In this document: in pieces, positions 36,939-47,031 of the stretch
Layout of the letters: each line of letters begins with the position of its first letter
Numbering within the stretch: the stretch's first letter is position 1
Assembly: GCF_051175385.1 (NCBI RefSeq)
Contig: NZ_CP195106.1
Location: forward strand, 4,340,001-4,404,000
Source: Tundrisphaera lichenicola
GTDB lineage: Bacteria > Planctomycetota > Planctomycetia > Isosphaerales > Isosphaeraceae
Reading direction: 5' to 3'
Length of the DNA: 64,000 nucleotides
Program-made: the position numbers and the translations under genes
The notes under the pieces: generated by a model
What the model was told of the DNA's origin: nothing
Databases searched by the model: none
The model's input: only the letters and a program-made list of their open reading frames with translations

Positions 36939-39900
36939 ATGACGGATGAGTCCCTGTTCATCGCCGCCTTGGAAAAGTCGAGCCCGGCCGCGCGTCGAGC
37001 GTTCCTGGATCAGGCGTGCGGCGGGGACGCCGGACTGCGGCAGCGGCTCGAGCTCCTCCTCGCCGGGCACGACCGAGCCACCGGTATCCTTGACCGCCCG
37101 GGCGTCCCGCCGGGCCCGGTGGGTACGACGGCCTGGGTCAACCCGCCGACCGAGCAGGCCGGGACTGTGTTGTCCGGGCGCTATATGTTGATCGAGGAGG
37201 TCGGTACGGGCGGGATGGGGGCCGTGTGGGCGGCGGAGCAGACCCAGCCTGTCCGCCGAACGGTGGCAGTGAAACTGGTCAAGGCGGGGATGGACACGAA
37301 TGCGGTCCTCGCCCGGTTCGAGGCCGAGCGACAGGCGCTGGCGATGATGGACCACCCGAACATCGCCAAGGTCCTGGACGGCGGCACGACCGACGCCGGT
37401 CGCCCGTACTTCGTCATGGAGTACGTCAAGGGAGTGCCGCTCACGACATATTGCGACGACGCCAGGTTGAGCGTCGCCGAACGGCTGGCGCTCTTCGTCC
37501 AGGTCTGCCAGGCCGTGCAGCACGCGCACCAGAAAGGGATCGTCCACCGCGACCTCAAGCCGAGCAACATCCTCGTCGGCCCGGTCGACGGACGGCCGGT
37601 GCCCAAGGTGATCGACTTCGGCCTGGCCAAGGTGGTGCGCGAGCCGCTGACCGGGCAGACCCTCCACACGGCGTACGGCGCCCTGATGGGGACCCCCCTG
37701 TACATGAGCCCCGAGCAGGCCGGGTTCCGCGGCCACGACGTCGACACCCGGGCCGACGTGTACGCCCTCGGCGTGGTCCTGTACGAGCTGCTTACCGGGA
37801 CGACGCCGTTGTGGCGGCCGAGGCCCGAGCCAGCCGATTGGGACGAGTTCCTGCGGCGGCTCCGCGAGGAGGACCCGCCACGCCCCAGCGCCCGGATCGG
37901 CGGCTCATCCCCCGGCGCGGCGGCCCGACGCCACCCGGACTCGGCTCGGCTGTCGAGGATCGTGCGGGGGGAGCTCGACTGGATCGCGATGAAATGCCTG
38001 GAGAAGGACCGCGCCCGCCGCTACGAGACGGCCAACGCGCTGGCCCGCGACATTGAACGCTACATAGCCGAGGAACCGGTCGAGGCCGGCCCGCCGGGCA
38101 CCGCCTACCGACTTCGAAAGTTCACCCGCAGGCACCGAAAGGCGCTCGTCATCACCGGGTCGTTCGCGCTGCTCCTGATCCTGGGGACGACGATCAGCGT
38201 CCGGCAAGCGGCGCGAGCGACGGCCGCGGGGCTTCAGGCGCGAGCGAACGAGCGCCGGGCCGAGAACGAGCGAGACGACAAGGAGCGGGCACGGCGGGCC
38301 GAGGCCGAGCAGCGGCGGAGGGCCGACGAGGAGTCGGCGATCGCGCGGGCCGTCAACGCCTTCCTGCTGGAGGACCTGCTGGGCCAGGCCGACATCGGCA
38401 ACCAGGCCGCCGACCTGGGGCGAGACCGGGATGTCAAGGCGCGCGAGCTCCTGGACCGCGCCGCGCGGGTGGTCGAAAGGCGATTCCGGGGGCAGGAGCT
38501 GACCGAGTCAGCCGTCCGGCTCACGCTCGGCCAGGCGTATCGTGCCCTGGGCGAGTACGCCGAGGCGCAGGGCCACCTCGAGCGGGCCGTCCGGTTGCGG
38601 ACGCTCCGGTTCGGCGACGAGCATCCCGAGGCGTTGGCGAGCATGCAGGCCCTGGCGGCCCTGCTCGCCGACCGCCGCCTCGACGACGAGTCCGAACGCC
38701 TCTACCGGCGGGTGCTCGAGGCTCGCCGCGCCCGGCTCGGGGCCCGGCACCCGCTCACGCTCCAGAGCCTCAACGATCTGGGCGCACTCGCTTGCGATCG
38801 GGGCCGCCCCGATCAGGCCGAGCCGCTCCTGCTGCAGGCGCTCGAGGGCCGCCGCGCCGCGCTGGGCGACAGCCACCCGGACACGTTCGAGACAATGAAC
38901 AACATCGGATCCCTCCACCACACGCGCAACGGGTTCACCGAGGCGGAATCGTGGTACCGGCGCGCCCGGGACGGCTGGCGCGCGACCCTCGGGGCCGACC
39001 ATCCCCGTACGTTGGAGGCCGCGAGCAACCTGGCCCTCGCCCTGCGGGATTTGGGCCGCCTGGAGGAGGCCGAGGACCTGTACGACGAGATCTTGGCGAC
39101 CGACCGCGCCAAGCTGGGGCCCGAACACCCTTGGACCCTCCAAGCCAGCGGCAACCTCGCCGCCGTCTATTGGGATCGCGGCCGACGCGCGGAGGCGATC
39201 GAGTTGGCGAAGCAGGTCGCCGAGGCGACGGGACGCCGTCTGGGCCCCGACCACGCTGCGACCGTCCGGGCGCTGTCGGCCCTGGGAGTGTTCTGCTCGA
39301 TGAGCAACCGCCTCGACGAGGCGGAGCCGATCCTGGTGAAAGTGCTCGCGATACAGCGGCGTACACTCGGCGCGGGGCATGAAGAAACGATCGTCACACT
39401 GAGTAACCTCGGCGCCCACTACAGCATGCGCGGTCGACTCGGCGAGGCGGAGGCCCTGCTCGGCGAGGCCCTCGCCGGTGCGCGGAAGGCGTTCGGGATG
39501 GGCGACACGGCCATCACCCAGCAGGTCGTCAACCACCTGGCGCTCGTCCACAGCAAGCTGGGCAAGCCGCAGCTCAGCGAGTCGAACCTCCGGGAGGTCC
39601 ACGCCGCCCTGCGTGAGAGGTACGATCACGACTCGGATGAATACAGCAATGCGCTGGGCGCGTTGTCGAACAATTTGATAGGGCAGGAGAATTACGCCGA
39701 TGCCGAGCCGATCCTCCGGGAGTCGCTCGAAATCGCGGAGCGGAAGATACCCGACCACTGGAGGACCTCGGTGATCCGGGCGAGCTTGGGCACCTCCTTG
39801 CGGAAGCAGGGCAAGTATCCCGAGGCGGAACCCCTGCTGCTCCGGGGATATGAGGGCCTCAGGGCTCGCGCGGACCAGATCACGCCCCAATCCCGGCACA

Positions 39901-40055
39901 ACATCGCGGGGACCGTCCGGTCCATCGTCGCGCTGTATGAGTCGTGGGCCAGGCCCGGGGAGGCGGCCGCCTGGAGGGCGAAACTGGGGACCGACCCGAC
40001 CACCGCGGCCGTCCTCGACGCCGGCTTCCCGGCCGACCCGTTCGCATCTCCATGA
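36939..40055 (+). CDS. Ser/Thr protein kinase with transmembrane helix and C-terminal TPR array
   Basis: 1038 residues. Residues 1-60 resemble the N-terminal helical segment of planctomycete sigma-linked kinases. The kinase domain spans about 88-380: glycine loop V-G-T-G-G-M-G, catalytic Lys in V-A-V-K-L-V-K, H-R-D-L-K-P-S-N near 203, D-F-G-L-A-K, and S-P-E-Q-A in the activation segment, so all key residues are present. One transmembrane helix lies near 405 (A-L-V-I-T-G-S-F-A-L-L-L-I-L-G). A coiled coil follows (Arg/Glu-rich, about 425-470), then about ten tetratricopeptide repeats (about 510-1000) rich in L-x-x-x-H-P-x-T-L, presumably sensing or scaffolding outside the membrane. It is divergent from its likely partner sigma factor. 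Confidence 0.93.
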   Translation: MTDESLFIAALEKSSPAARRAFLDQACGGDAGLRQRLELLLAGHDRATGILDRPGVPPGPVGTTAWVNPPTEQAGTVLSGRYMLIEEVGTGGMGAVWAAEQTQPVRRTVAVKLVKAGMDTNAVLARFEAERQALAMMDHPNIAKVLDGGTTDAGRPYFVMEYVKGVPLTTYCDDARLSVAERLALFVQVCQAVQHAHQKGIVHRDLKPSNILVGPVDGRPVPKVIDFGLAKVVREPLTGQTLHTAYGALMGTPLYMSPEQAGFRGHDVDTRADVYALGVVLYELLTGTTPLWRPRPEPADWDEFLRRLREEDPPRPSARIGGSSPGAAARRHPDSARLSRIVRGELDWIAMKCLEKDRARRYETANALARDIERYIAEEPVEAGPPGTAYRLRKFTRRHRKALVITGSFALLLILGTTISVRQAARATAAGLQARANERRAENERDDKERARRAEAEQRRRADEESAIARAVNAFLLEDLLGQADIGNQAADLGRDRDVKARELLDRAARVVERRFRGQELTESAVRLTLGQAYRALGEYAEAQGHLERAVRLRTLRFGDEHPEALASMQALAALLADRRLDDESERLYRRVLEARRARLGARHPLTLQSLNDLGALACDRGRPDQAEPLLLQALEGRRAALGDSHPDTFETMNNIGSLHHTRNGFTEAESWYRRARDGWRATLGADHPRTLEAASNLALALRDLGRLEEAEDLYDEILATDRAKLGPEHPWTLQASGNLAAVYWDRGRRAEAIELAKQVAEATGRRLGPDHAATVRALSALGVFCSMSNRLDEAEPILVKVLAIQRRTLGAGHEETIVTLSNLGAHYSMRGRLGEAEALLGEALAGARKAFGMGDTAITQQVVNHLALVHSKLGKPQLSESNLREVHAALRERYDHDSDEYSNALGALSNNLIGQENYADAEPILRESLEIAERKIPDHWRTSVIRASLGTSLRKQGKYPEAEPLLLRGYEGLRARADQITPQSRHNIAGTVRSIVALYESWARPGEAAAWRAKLGTDPTTAAVLDAGFPADPFASP

Positions 40056-40216
40056 CGGAAGCATGGTGTAATACCGTGAGAGTTCGCCACGAGATGGGTT
40101 CCTCAGGGCCTCGATCGCGACATGAGACCGGCAGCCGGTAGCGATCGGTAGGGATCAGGGCACGAATCCCGTGCTTAAGCTGACGTTTTTCAATATAACT
40201 GTTCACATAAATAAAT

Positions 40217-40507
40217 TTAATTTTGTGTTTTCCGAGATTTCATGAGGGTTGATCGACCAGCTTCTACGTCGTGGCTAGCGAACAGGTCGTCAGGAAGGCC
40301 GGGCACTGGGTCGGGGATCGTTCGCCAGTCCTCCGCACTGGTCCCGAGTCCATCCTCCGCGTCTCGCCCGGCGTCGGCCGCGCTCTCGTACCGGTGGTCG
40401 GCTTCGCATGGCGAGTCCTCGAGCGTGCAGAAGAGGAAGAGCACGCCGCCGCCGTCTTCCGGCTCGTACATCATCACCCGTCGGAACGCGGAGCCGGACC
40501 TGGACAC
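40217..40507 (-). CDS. Small hypothetical acidic protein
   Basis: 97 residues from GTG 40507, or 86 from ATG 40474. The core, M-M-Y-E-P-E-D-G-G-G-V-L-F-L-F-C, then D-S-P-C-E-A-D-H-R-Y-E-S and W-R-T-I-P-D-P-V-P-G-L-P-D-D-L-F, looks like a real folded small protein rather than an antisense artefact. There is no signal peptide. The degenerate IS630-type element starts about 45 bp upstream and may have cut off the native promoter or start. The AT-rich 3' flank (40188-40230) separates it from the converging kinase gene. Function unknown. Confidence 0.5.
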   Translation of the reverse strand: MSRSGSAFRRVMMYEPEDGGGVLFLFCTLEDSPCEADHRYESAADAGRDAEDGLGTSAEDWRTIPDPVPGLPDDLFASHDVEAGRSTLMKSRKTQN

Positions 40508-40551
40508 ATTCGCCGTTCTGTGCACTCGCGGCCAAAAGTGCGGGGGTCTCA

Positions 40552-41436
40552 TACGGATTCTACTATTTTCCTGCGCGCCCTCTTGCGCCCCGACCAAGCC
40601 GAGTTCATGATGGATCCCCTCCTCCAGGGCACACCACCATGCAGGTCACCGAACACCTGACGATCGACCGGCTCCGAGCCCTGGCCGACGCATCGCCTGG
40701 TAGGAGGCGATTCCTCCGCATCCGCGCCGTCATCCTGGCCGCCGAGGGCCGCACCGCCCCGGAGGTCGCCTTCGACTACTCCAGCCTCGACCCCCGGCCC
40801 CGGCACGCCAAGGCCGACCCCGACGCGTCCGAGAAGTCCCAAAAAAGTCGCCGGCCGCCTCGACGAGGTCGCCCGGGCCCACCCCGGCGAGCGGGTCGAG
40901 GTTTGGTTCGAGGACGAGGCGCGGTTCAGCCAGAAGGGGACGCCGAGGGCCGTCTGGGCCCGACGCGGTTCGCGGCCCACCGCCGTGCGCCAGACGCTGT
41001 ACGACTACCTCTGGGTGATCGCTGCGGCGTGCCCGGCCACCGGGGCGGCGGCCGGCATCGTCATGCCGCACCTGGACACACCGACGATCAGCGTGTTCCT
41101 GGAGCAGTTCTCGGCGCAGCTCGCCCCGGGCGTGCACGCGGCGCTGATCTCGGACGGCGCCGGTTTCCACACCAGTGGCGAGCTGGAGGTACCGACGAAC
41201 GGGTCGCTGATCCGCCTGCCGCCGTACTCGCCGGAGCTCAACCCGATCGAAAACCTGTGGCACTACCTCCGCGCGCACGACTGGTCCAACCGCGTCCATG
41301 AGGACTGGGAGGAGCTGAAGGAGGCGGCATGCTCGGCGTTGGTGGCGGTGGGCACCGACGCCGAGCGGATCAAGTCCTTATGCGCCGCCCCCTACCTGGA
41401 CCGGCACGAATGCGCACAAATTAAATCTAATTCGTA
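40552..41436 (+). mobile_element. Degenerate IS630-type element
   Basis: The ends are related inverted repeats: the left reads TACGGATTCTACTATTTTCC and the right, reverse-complemented, TACGAATTAGATTTAATTTG, with both converging on TGCGC. The flanking TCTCA is also inverted (TGAGA on the right), so the exact ends are uncertain by a few bases. At 885 bp it is about 270 bp shorter than the intact relatives in this window, consistent with the internal deletion in its transposase gene. Confidence 0.7.
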
Positions 41437-41506
41437 TGAGAGGGTGATCCGAGCTTGCTATGCGGAATGGAGCCGAAGCCTTCTGGTCATTCTCCTCGAA
41501 TGGTGA
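40639..41506 (+). pseudogene. IS630-type transposase, internally deleted
   Basis: The start M-Q-V-T-E-H-L-T-I-D-R-L-R-A-L and the recognition helix start R-A-V-I-L-A-A-E-G-R-T-A-P-E-V-A are present. The sequence then jumps straight to D-Y-S-S-L-D-P-R-P-R-H, skipping roughly 95 residues of the DNA-binding region. At an A-run (40841-40846) the frame changes by +1 into the DDE domain: F-E-D-E-A-R-F, I-S-D-G-A-G-F-H and S-P-E-L-N-P-I-E-N-L-W-H, with all three acidic residues kept. The ORF then reads through the right inverted repeat to 41506. Not functional. Confidence 0.85.
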
Positions 41507-41732
41507 AAGTCCCCTGTTCTCATTGGCTAGGTGAATCATGTCGGCCACCAGAGGATCCCGCGAAAGCCATTCCAGACCGCAAACAGGTCAAGCATTAATG
41601 AACTAGCCCGGAATCGACTCGAAGGATCCCCATCCCCGCGCAAATGGGAGGATTAACTTCAGAAAACCTGGCCTACAACCTAGGGGTTTCCATCGACCGG
41701 AATCGTCCTCCCCGCTCGGGATCTCTTCCGGT

Positions 41733-43331
41733 TCAAGGAAGGATCCGCCGGCCGATGGCCGTATTCAGTGCGAGCATGCTACGACGGTGGCGGACCTGGG
41801 TATCGCGGTACTGGCGTACGACCTCGTTGTAGTCCCGCTGGGCGACGACGTAATCGACCAGGGCCGCCTCGCCCTCGTTGTAGCGGCTGAGCGACTCGTC
41901 TCGGATCCGTCGGGCCCCGGGCAGGAGGTCCTGCTCGATCCGCCCGACTGCCTCCCGGGTCACGTGGTATTCCCGCTCGGCCTGTCGGACCTCGGTCGCG
42001 ACGCGTAGCTCCAGCTGGCAGAGCTGGGTCCGCGTCTGCGAGACGTTGACGTTGGCCCTCTGGATGTTGCCCTGATTCCGGTTGTAAATCGGCAGGGGGA
42101 CCGTCACACCCAAGGCCCACGAGTGGGCACTCTTGGTGCCGAACGGGGCATTATTCTGGAAGGTGTAGGGCTGGGCCAGGACGTAGATGTCCTGGAATCT
42201 CTCGGCCTTGGCCAGCTTCACGTCGGCCTGGGCCAGGGTGATACCCAACCTTGCGGCGGCCAGGTCCGGCCGGCTGTCGAGGGCCATCCGGATCAACTCG
42301 TCCCCGGGCGGGGGCGGAGGGGCGACGTCCTCGATGGTGCCTCGGAGCTCGATCGACTCGACCTCGGCCAGCGGGATTCGGAGGAGCGGAGTCAGCGGAC
42401 GCTTGGCGGCCCGCAGGGCTTCCTGGGCATCGGCGAGCCCGATTCGGGCGGAGTTGAGCTGCAGTTTGATCCGCTCGACGTCGCCCAGGGTCCGCTCGCC
42501 CCCCTTGAGGAGCCTCTGGGCCTTGTCGAGCAGCTGCTCCAGGCCGGTGACGCTGGCCAGGGCGTAGCGGACCGTCTCCCGGGCCCCGAGGATCGTGACG
42601 TGGGCATTGTAGACGGCGTCGATCTGCTGGCGAACCGCGTCCTGATACTGGGCCTCGATGACAAACCTGGCCTGGGTCGCCACCGCGGTCCGAGCCTGGC
42701 GCTTCCGGGAGACGTCGAAGGGATGCGTTATATTGACGTCGTATTGGGTCGCCCCCCCGGGCCGCTTCTCGGAGAAGTTGCCGTACGGGATGAGCTGGCT
42801 GTCGGCGTAGAGGATCGGGTTCGCCCGGAGGCTCGCGGTGAGGACGTCAGCCCTCGCCTTGGGGATCTCGTGATACAGGGAGCGGAGCTCGAGGTTCTCC
42901 CGGACCAGGCGATCGACCGCCGCATCGAGCGTCAGCCCATCGGGCGGGCCCTCGCCCTCGGAGGAATCCGGGACCGACAGCGGGCCGTACAAGGGGACTT
43001 CGCTGAAGGGGATTGCCGGCGGCAGCGTGACCCCCTGGGTTGGCCGGATGCCGAAACCCGCCCCCGGCCGCGTAATATCGGTCGGGGCTCGGGGGACCGA
43101 GGCACCCGGACGCCCGCCGAGGATCGAGCCGATGTCGGCCGGTGCGCCGCCGCGAGTCCCGCCGGATCCGGGGATCGGGCCCATAGTCGACGAAGAGGGG
43201 ACTCGGGCGAAATCCCGCGACTCGACCGTCGGGCCCTGGGCGTCCGCCTTCGAGACCATGGCGGCCAAAGAGACCGCAACGAGGGCGGCGAGCCCGTGGG
43301 GTGAGTAGAGTCGAAGAGCCGTCACGGCCAC
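41733..43331 (-). CDS. Outer-membrane efflux channel (TolC/OMF family)
   Basis: 532 residues from GTG 43331 with a signal peptide (hydrophobic about 10-28, K-A-D-A-Q-G cleavage). A Pro/Gly-rich segment of about 100 residues precedes two outer-membrane-efflux-protein repeats (about 135-320 and 330-520). Typical stretches are L-T-L-D-A-A-V-D-R-L-V-R-E-N-L-E-L and, in the second half, W-A-L-G-V-T-V-P-L-P-I-Y-N-R-N-Q-G-N-I. It would form a trimeric beta-barrel plus alpha-helical tunnel and accept substrates from the adjacent pump. Last gene of a minus-strand operon (adaptor, pump, channel), 136 bp after the pump gene. Confidence 0.92.
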   Translation of the reverse strand: MAVTALRLYSPHGLAALVAVSLAAMVSKADAQGPTVESRDFARVPSSSTMGPIPGSGGTRGGAPADIGSILGGRPGASVPRAPTDITRPGAGFGIRPTQGVTLPPAIPFSEVPLYGPLSVPDSSEGEGPPDGLTLDAAVDRLVRENLELRSLYHEIPKARADVLTASLRANPILYADSQLIPYGNFSEKRPGGATQYDVNITHPFDVSRKRQARTAVATQARFVIEAQYQDAVRQQIDAVYNAHVTILGARETVRYALASVTGLEQLLDKAQRLLKGGERTLGDVERIKLQLNSARIGLADAQEALRAAKRPLTPLLRIPLAEVESIELRGTIEDVAPPPPPGDELIRMALDSRPDLAAARLGITLAQADVKLAKAERFQDIYVLAQPYTFQNNAPFGTKSAHSWALGVTVPLPIYNRNQGNIQRANVNVSQTRTQLCQLELRVATEVRQAEREYHVTREAVGRIEQDLLPGARRIRDESLSRYNEGEAALVDYVVAQRDYNEVVRQYRDTQVRHRRSMLALNTAIGRRILP

Positions 43332-43467
43332 CCTCCTGGGCGGGATTCATAGCCCTCGGCATCCTGCCGGGCACCGGCCACGCGCTTTCGGCCCACCCCC
43401 TCTTACTTCGGCTCGCGGGGAGGCACAACTTGGGCGAGAGTGGGATTCCGATCCTTCGGAAGGCGAA

Positions 43468-46400
43468 TCAGTGGGATAGTTTCCCGGAGTCGGCCGGTGG
43501 CTCGCGATGGCCATACAGGCTATAGAGCACGGGGACCAGGTTGGCCAGGATGAGGGTCATGACCATCCCGCCGACCACGACGATGGCCAGGGGACGCTGG
43601 GCCTGCGAGCCCATCCGAGTCGAGAAAGCCGCGGGGATAAGCCCCAGGATCGCCGCCAGGGCCGTGATCGTCACCGGGCGGATCAGCCTCTCGACGCCCC
43701 GTGTCACGGCCTCCCTGACCGCGAGACCCTTCGCCCTCAGGGCGTTGAACGACGAGACCATCAGTAGCCCATTCAGGACCGCCACCCCGAGCACCGAGAC
43801 GAAGCCGACGGCGGCCGAGATGTTGAAGTTCGTCCCCGTCAGCAGGAGGGCCCAGATGCCCCCCAGTGACATGGCGATCACGTTGGCGAAGATGACCAGT
43901 CCGTCCAGCAGCGAGCCGAAGGCCAGGTAGAGCAGGAGGAAGATCAGGGCCAGGGCGAGCCCGACGATGAGTAGCATCCTCCGCTCGGCCTGCTCCATCT
44001 GCCGGAAGTCTCCGCTCCACTCGATCCGATAGGGGGCCTCCACCAGGGGGGCGACCCTGCCCTGGGCCTCGGCGACGGCCCCGGCCAGGTCGCGGCCCCG
44101 GACGCCGAACTTGACCGCGATCATCCTGTTGCCTTCCTCGCGATAGATCATCGAGGCCCCGGGGTGGATGAACCCGGCCTCCTGGTCGGGATTCCCCTGG
44201 GCGTCGGTCGGCGTCACCAGGTCGCGGAGACGCCTCCAGGGGGAGGAGCTCAGGTCGACGATGCCCGTGGTCAGGGAACTGCCGGCCAGGGCTGGCATCG
44301 CCCCGCTCGTGCCGATCGAGGCCACGCCCTGGCTCGGCCCGGTCAAGGAAGTGCCCGGGACGTCGGCGGCGATGCCGCCGCTGACCTTGTGGGCCGTCAC
44401 GTTGACCGGGATGTCGAGGATGGCGGAGTCGCTCTGCCGGAGCCGCTCGGGCCAGCGGAGCGTCACGTCGAAGGACTTCTCGCCCTCGATCATCCGCGTG
44501 AACGGCTTGCCGGCCACCGCCGTCTGGATCACGTCCTCGACGTCCTGAACGCTCACGTCCCAGAGGGCGCATTTCTCGCGGTCGATGGGGAATTCCAGGT
44601 TCGACTGCCCCTTGATTCGGTAGACCCCGACGTCCCCGAGCCCGGGAACCTCCGACAGGGCCGACTCGACCTTGGCGGCGAGTTTCTCCAGCTCGTCCAG
44701 GTCGGGCCCGATGATCTTCACCGAGTTCTCGCCCTGCACGCCTGAGAGCACCTCCATGACGTTGTCGCGGATCTGTTGCGAGAAATTCCAGTTCACCCCG
44801 ATGATCGTCCTCGTCAGCTCGCCGCTCAGCTCGTCGACCAGTTCCTCTCTGGTTCGGGGCCTTGTCGTCGAGAACCACCGTCGCCAGCCCTGCTGCTCCC
44901 GGACGGCGGGCCAGTCCTGCTGGGGCCTGAGCGGCACGAAGAACTCGGCACTGTAGAAGCTCGTCGGATCGGTCCCGCCATCGGGCCCGCCGAGCTGGGC
45001 GGCGACCAGCTCGACCTCGGGGTATTTCCGCATGATCGAACGGGCAATCTTGGCCTTGTCGGAGACCTCATCCAGCGAAATGTTGATCGGGAAGATGCTG
45101 CGGATCCACATGTGGCCCTCGTCCAGCTCCGGCATGAACTCGCGGCCCAGCCGAGGCACGGCCCAGCCGGCCGTGGCGAGGACGAGGATGGCGAAGGTGG
45201 CCAGCGTGGCCTTGCGGTGGTCGAGGAAATGCCCGAGCTGCCAGAGGTAGGCACCCTTGATCCAGCGGACCAGGACGTTGTCCCGAGCGGGCTTCAGGTG
45301 CCGAAACAGGAGCAGGCAGAGGACCGGCGACAGGGTCGCGGCCAGGAGCAGGGCACCGGCCAGTGCGAAGGCGTAGGTGTCGGCCATCGGTGCGAAAATC
45401 TGCCCTTCCGGCCCGGTCATCGTGAACAGGGGGAGCATCGCACAGACCATGACAATCGTCGAGAAGAACAGGCTCCGCTCGACCTCCATCGCCGCCCTGA
45501 CGATCCGCCTGGCCAGGGGCAACTCGGAATCCTCGCCCGAGCTCAGCTTGCGATAGATGTTCTCGACGACGATGACCGAGCTGTCCACGATGATCCCGAA
45601 GTCCACCGCCCCGATCGACAGCAGGTTCGCCGACCGGCCGCGGAGATAGAGGACGGCGAAGGCGAAGAGCAGGGCCAAGGGCAGATTGATGGCGATGATC
45701 AGGGCGGAGCGGACATTGCCGAGGAACATGAGCAAGATGGCCACGACCAGGGCCATCCCGACGACCAGGTTTTCGCGGACCGTCTCGGTCGTCACGTTAA
45801 TCAGGTCCGTCCGGTTGTAATAGGGGACGATCTTGACGCCCGGCAGAAGCCGGCCGGGGGCCGAGTTGAGCTCCTCGATCTTGGCCTCGACGGCCTCGAG
45901 GGCGGGGAGCGTGTCGGCCCCCTTGCGGAGCATGACCAGGCCCTGCACCGCGTCATCCTCGTCGACCCAAGCCCGCTCCCCGTCATGGCCTTCCACCGCT
46001 CGCCCTTCCTTGTCCCGGACGGGTCGGCTCAAGATAACCCGGCCCAGGCGGGTGTGGTTGCCGACGACCACCCCACGGTCTCCGACGTCCTCCCAGGGCT
46101 TGAGCGGCCCCCCCTCGGCAACGTCCTCCACCCGGATCGGGACGTTATCGGTCGAGGCGACCACTATCCGGCGAATCTCGCGGATCCGCTTCCCCTCCTC
46201 GGCCTTGAGGATGTCGCGAGCGGCCGCCGGGTCCTCCAGGCCGAGCACTCTCTGGAACGGGTCGAGCCCCTTCCCCAGCAGCCCGAGGCCGCGCACGACC
46301 TGGACCGTGTCCCCCTGGACCATGTAATCGCCGCCGACGTTCGCATTGCTCTGGGCGATCGCCTCCTGCAACTGTGCCAGGGTGATCCCGTAGCGTTTCA

Positions 46401-46992
46401 GCCGGTCGGGGTCGGGACGGACCTCGTATCGCTTTCGGGTGCCGCCGAAGCTGATGACGTCGATGATCCCGGGCAGGCGGCGGAACTCGCGGACCAGCGT
46501 CCAGTTCTGTAATGTCTTGAGGTCGTTCATCGAGTAGATGGGGCGACCGAGTGCGTCCTTGGGGTTGCTCAGCGTGTAGCGGAAGATCTCGCCGATCGGC
46601 GATCGCGGCGAGATCTCGGGGACGACGCCCTCCGGCAGTTCGACCGACCGGAGCCGGTTGATGACCTCCTGGCGGGCTTGGTTGTAGTCGGTCCCATAGT
46701 CGAATTGATTGTTGACGAAGGCCAGGCCGAAGAGGGCCTTGCTCCGCGACGCCCGCAGTCCCGGCATGCCGGCCAGGGCGACCTCGAGCGGGATCGTCAC
46801 CTGGCGTTCGACCTCTTCGGCGGAGGCCCCGGGATACATGGCGACCACCTCGACGATCGCCGGGGCCGGATCGGGGTACGCCTCGACGTTGATGTGGACG
46901 AACGAGTAGCCGCCGACCGCGGCCAACGCCAGCGCCAGCAGGATCACGACCAGGGGATTCCCCACGGCCCAGTCGTACAGCTTGTTAAGCAT
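43468..46992 (-). CDS. Heavy-metal-type RND efflux pump (CzcA/CusA-like)
   Basis: 1174 residues, longer than the usual about 1050. The inner-membrane, proton-driven pump has the RND plan: helix 1 (L-V-V-I-L-L-A-L-A-L-A-A-V-G-G-Y), a porter domain (Y-P-G-A-S-A-E-E-V-E-R-Q-V-T-I-P-L-E), helices 2-6, a second periplasmic loop and helices 8-12. The metal-RND signature D-F-G-I-I-V-D-S-S-V-I-V-V-E-N (near 465) carries the two Asp and the Glu needed for proton coupling. Extra length comes partly from an insertion near 265-350 (P-V-R-D-K-E-G-R-A-V-E-G-H-D-G) and from a Ser/Gly-rich insertion in the second periplasmic part. Which metal is moved cannot be read. It lies 39 bp after the adaptor gene. Confidence 0.93.
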   Translation of the reverse strand: MLNKLYDWAVGNPLVVILLALALAAVGGYSFVHINVEAYPDPAPAIVEVVAMYPGASAEEVERQVTIPLEVALAGMPGLRASRSKALFGLAFVNNQFDYGTDYNQARQEVINRLRSVELPEGVVPEISPRSPIGEIFRYTLSNPKDALGRPIYSMNDLKTLQNWTLVREFRRLPGIIDVISFGGTRKRYEVRPDPDRLKRYGITLAQLQEAIAQSNANVGGDYMVQGDTVQVVRGLGLLGKGLDPFQRVLGLEDPAAARDILKAEEGKRIREIRRIVVASTDNVPIRVEDVAEGGPLKPWEDVGDRGVVVGNHTRLGRVILSRPVRDKEGRAVEGHDGERAWVDEDDAVQGLVMLRKGADTLPALEAVEAKIEELNSAPGRLLPGVKIVPYYNRTDLINVTTETVRENLVVGMALVVAILLMFLGNVRSALIIAINLPLALLFAFAVLYLRGRSANLLSIGAVDFGIIVDSSVIVVENIYRKLSSGEDSELPLARRIVRAAMEVERSLFFSTIVMVCAMLPLFTMTGPEGQIFAPMADTYAFALAGALLLAATLSPVLCLLLFRHLKPARDNVLVRWIKGAYLWQLGHFLDHRKATLATFAILVLATAGWAVPRLGREFMPELDEGHMWIRSIFPINISLDEVSDKAKIARSIMRKYPEVELVAAQLGGPDGGTDPTSFYSAEFFVPLRPQQDWPAVREQQGWRRWFSTTRPRTREELVDELSGELTRTIIGVNWNFSQQIRDNVMEVLSGVQGENSVKIIGPDLDELEKLAAKVESALSEVPGLGDVGVYRIKGQSNLEFPIDREKCALWDVSVQDVEDVIQTAVAGKPFTRMIEGEKSFDVTLRWPERLRQSDSAILDIPVNVTAHKVSGGIAADVPGTSLTGPSQGVASIGTSGAMPALAGSSLTTGIVDLSSSPWRRLRDLVTPTDAQGNPDQEAGFIHPGASMIYREEGNRMIAVKFGVRGRDLAGAVAEAQGRVAPLVEAPYRIEWSGDFRQMEQAERRMLLIVGLALALIFLLLYLAFGSLLDGLVIFANVIAMSLGGIWALLLTGTNFNISAAVGFVSVLGVAVLNGLLMVSSFNALRAKGLAVREAVTRGVERLIRPVTITALAAILGLIPAAFSTRMGSQAQRPLAIVVVGGMVMTLILANLVPVLYSLYGHREPPADSGKLSH

Positions 46993-47031
46993 GGAGGAAC
47001 CAACCCCTTCCGGCGGCCATCCGACCCCGCC

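Noticed and set aside
40841..40847. AAAAAAG heptamer in the degenerate transposase as a classic -1 slippery site
   Set aside because: The heptamer is out of phase with the upstream frame (codons CAA AAA AGT), and the needed shift is +1, not -1.
40205..41432. AT-rich stretch at 40205-40226 as the left inverted repeat of the degenerate IS
   Set aside because: Its similarity to the right end is mostly shared A/T content; the pair at 40552 and 41436 aligns better and has the TACG start seen in the other copies.
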